Assembly: GCA_001798605.1 (NCBI GenBank)
Contig: MGST01000142.1
Location: 1-44,850, forward strand
DNA from: Deltaproteobacteria bacterium RIFOXYA12_FULL_58_15
GTDB taxonomy: Bacteria > Myxococcota > XYA12-FULL-58-9
Direction: 5' to 3'
Length of the DNA: 44,850 nt
Part shown: positions 43,076 through 44,850 of the stretch, one piece after another
How the letters are laid out: the number at the start of each line of letters is the position of its first letter
Position numbering within the stretch: position 1 is the first letter of the stretch
The notes under the pieces: model-generated
Database searches by the model: none
The model's input: only the letters and a program-made list of their open reading frames with translations
Told to the model about the DNA's origin: nothing
Program-made: the position numbers and the translations under genes

Positions 43076-44850
43076 TCAATGCCCCGCTTGGGCGCGGGCG
43101 CTACCAACGCCGATCACCAGTTCTACCACGGTGTTTTCATCATAGGGCTGGGGCAGATAGAGCGCGTCTGTGCGCCAGCCCCCAATGCCGTTGCCCCATT
43201 CCAAGCCGTGGCCGTACTGCGTCAGATCGGTGTCCCAGTAGTTGGTGACGATGCCGTCCGGCGACACGCGATACAACGCCGCCGTTTCGTAGTTGGGCAA
43301 GTAGAAATTGCCGCAAGCATCGGTGCCCAGGCCGTCCAGGAACGAGACGCTGGGTACGACTGTGGCCAGCCGTCGCGCCCGTCCGATGGGATCGAAATGG
43401 TCGTCGATACTCAGGGCGTACACGGAGTCGCCGAAGGCACCGATGAACATCAGACTGTAGTCCTGATCGAAGCTCACGGTGCGTGGCACCCACGAATCAC
43501 CGTAGCTCGCCGGATCTAGATAGACTGTCACCGCCTCGGTCTCGACGTCGACGCGATAGATTTTGCTGTTGTTGGCGGCGTAGACCAGGCCGTCCGGTGC
43601 CACGGTGACGCCGTAGGCCATGATGTCCGGAGCCACCACCGTCTGTGCGCCCGTTGGCGCGATGACGACCAAACCCTGCATGTCGGACGCTACGACAAGG
43701 CTGCCGTCGGGCAACCAGTCCATTCCCTGCACACCTTCAATACCGAGAGCGAAGGCCATCGACTGGTTGTCGTAATTGACGGCCACGAGGTTGAACCCAT
43801 CGCTGCCGATAAGATATCCCTCCGAGTCGAACGCGACATCGTGATAGCCACGCGGATTGTCGAGCTCGTTGACTTCGAGTGGCGCATTGGGCAAGTGCAG
43901 GCAATCAACCGGCGGTGTCGGCTCAGTACCGGTCGGTACCGTATCGGTGCGGTTGGGCATCGTCATCGGCCGGCTCGGAACCCCAAGGGGCACCGCCAGG
44001 ACGCCCGCGCCCCCAGCGACGCCAAGATAGATGGTGTCGGCGTCCCAGCCACCAACACCGCTGCCCCAGGTGACGCTGGTGATTGGCGCATGCAATGTTG
44101 CGGCGACGAGCTGCCGCGTTGTACCGTCTGGAGAGAAGCGCCATATCGCGTCGGAGGAGGCGTCGGAGACATAGACATTGCCGCAGACATCGGTGTTGAC
44201 GGCGTGTAACACCGCGCCGCGCATTTCGGTTTCACACCAGAGCTCACCGCCTAGGCCCGTGTCGACACACGTGCCCGCACCCCCCTGATCGACGCAGGGA
44301 TCGTTGGCTGCCTTGCCCGTGCATGGCAACGTCGGCTGGCACACCAATTCGCCGCCAGCACCGGCGGTGCAGATGCCCGCTCTGGCGGCGCGCAGGCTGA
44401 CACAACTGTCCCCCGACGTCAGCCCCTCACAGGGTGCGGTTAGGTTGCAGAACAACGCACCTTGTTGATTGAGAGCACAGATGCCCTCTCGCCCAAATGG
44501 ATCCATGCAGGCGTCGCCCTCGTTGAGGCCGTCGCATGGATCGCCAACAACGCAGATGAGCCCGCCGTAGCCGTCGTCTTCACAAAAGCCCGCACCGTGA
44601 TCGGGGTCGACGCAAGGATCGCCGACCTGCTGGCAGGATGCCATTTCTTCGCAATAGAGGTATCCGTCGTTGTCGACACAGACGCCGGGAGTACCCCAAT
44701 ACGTCGTGCAGGAATCGCCTGCCTGCTGGCCGGTGCACGGCTCGACTTGGGCACAATACAGGATTCCCGGCCATCCCTCGGTACAAACGCCCTGCGAGAC
44801 CCGTTCTGGGTCTTCACAGCTATCGTCAATCGCAAGGCCCGTGCAGGCGT
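43076..44850 (-). CDS. Cys-rich repeat protein with propeller-like C-terminal domain (partial, N-terminus beyond right edge)
   Basis: The frame is open from the right edge to the stop at 43076, at least 590 residues; the ATG at 44644 is internal. The N-terminal visible part has six tandem units of about 35 residues, each with about 4 cysteines and the theme 'PC.G....DsC.d......G.C......g.l.C'. From about residue 210 the sequence becomes a series of beta-propeller-like blades (NVYVSDASSDAIWRFSPDG, GLVYAANNSKIYRVDV, NFYLPNYETAALYRVSPDG) like SMP-30/NHL proteins. It should be secreted. No sorting tail such as MYXO-CTERM is seen at the C-terminus. Confidence 0.8.
   Translation of the reverse strand, partial: ACTGLAIDDSCEDPERVSQGVCTEGWPGILYCAQVEPCTGQQAGDSCTTYWGTPGVCVDNDGYLYCEEMASCQQVGDPCVDPDHGAGFCEDDGYGGLICVVGDPCDGLNEGDACMDPFGREGICALNQQGALFCNLTAPCEGLTSGDSCVSLRAARAGICTAGAGGELVCQPTLPCTGKAANDPCVDQGGAGTCVDTGLGGELWCETEMRGAVLHAVNTDVCGNVYVSDASSDAIWRFSPDGTTRQLVAATLHAPITSVTWGSGVGGWDADTIYLGVAGGAGVLAVPLGVPSRPMTMPNRTDTVPTGTEPTPPVDCLHLPNAPLEVNELDNPRGYHDVAFDSEGYLIGSDGFNLVAVNYDNQSMAFALGIEGVQGMDWLPDGSLVVASDMQGLVVIAPTGAQTVVAPDIMAYGVTVAPDGLVYAANNSKIYRVDVETEAVTVYLDPASYGDSWVPRTVSFDQDYSLMFIGAFGDSVYALSIDDHFDPIGRARRLATVVPSVSFLDGLGTDACGNFYLPNYETAALYRVSPDGIVTNYWDTDLTQYGHGLEWGNGIGGWRTDALYLPQPYDENTVVELVIGVGSARAQAGH

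Overview
The window looks like chromosomal DNA of a Gram-negative, Myxococcota-like (deltaproteobacterial-grade) organism. It is rich in secreted lipoproteins with lipobox signal peptides, in cysteine-rich modules followed by beta-propeller-like domains, in outer-membrane barrels, in PilZ/GGDEF/receiver signalling proteins and in a caspase-like protein behind an ECF sigma factor. No rRNA, tRNA or CRISPR array was seen. The assignment is by gene style only.

Layout. 0-2.3 kb: a minus-strand three-gene unit, two unrecognised proteins followed by an ATP-dependent DNA ligase that runs off the left edge. 2.4-6 kb: cell-wall genes (lytic transglycosylase, SDR oxidoreductase overlapping an N-acetylmuramoyl-L-alanine amidase). 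6-8.1 kb: two secreted lipoproteins. 8.2-11 kb: a MoxR/CoxE-type ATPase-VWA pair and a His-rich lipoprotein. 11.2-17.9 kb: a probable cyclic-di-GMP block: receiver plus two PilZ domains, PilZ plus coiled coil, membrane diguanylate cyclase, stand-alone MshEN-type protein, OmpA-domain lipoprotein. 18-19 kb: a frameshifted Cys-rich lipoprotein and a gene-poor gap. 19.1-25.5 kb: a tight five-gene operon (ABC ATPase, two FtsX permeases, LolA-like protein, outer-membrane barrel), visibly richer in G/C-ending codons than its flanks.

25.5-31.1 kb is a decay zone. It holds a DUF6788-type transposon-associated gene with its ribosome-binding site inside a perfect hairpin, fused to the antisense of an IS91-like transposase fragment. 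It also holds two copies of a repeat derived from the 3' end of the 16.7-17.9 kb OmpA gene, a frameshifted methyltransferase and a CheB remnant. An intact FadL-like porin/lipoprotein pair sits within it. 31.2-35 kb: an unrecognised small protein coupled to an HEXXH protein, then a receiver and a histidine kinase whose membrane domain is closely related to that of the diguanylate cyclase 19 kb away. 35-39 kb: further envelope lipoproteins. 39.2-42.2 kb: an ECF sigma / zinc-finger anti-sigma / caspase-barrel operon. 42.3-43 kb: a VapBC-like toxin-antitoxin pair. 43.1 kb to the right edge: a large Cys-rich repeat protein, cut by the window.

The main candidates for undescribed biology are the membrane sensor module shared by a cyclase and a kinase, the sigma/anti-sigma/caspase-barrel operon, the HEXXH pair, the ligase-linked gene set, and the OmpA-derived dispersed repeat. 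All family calls come from motifs read by eye; no database search was run.
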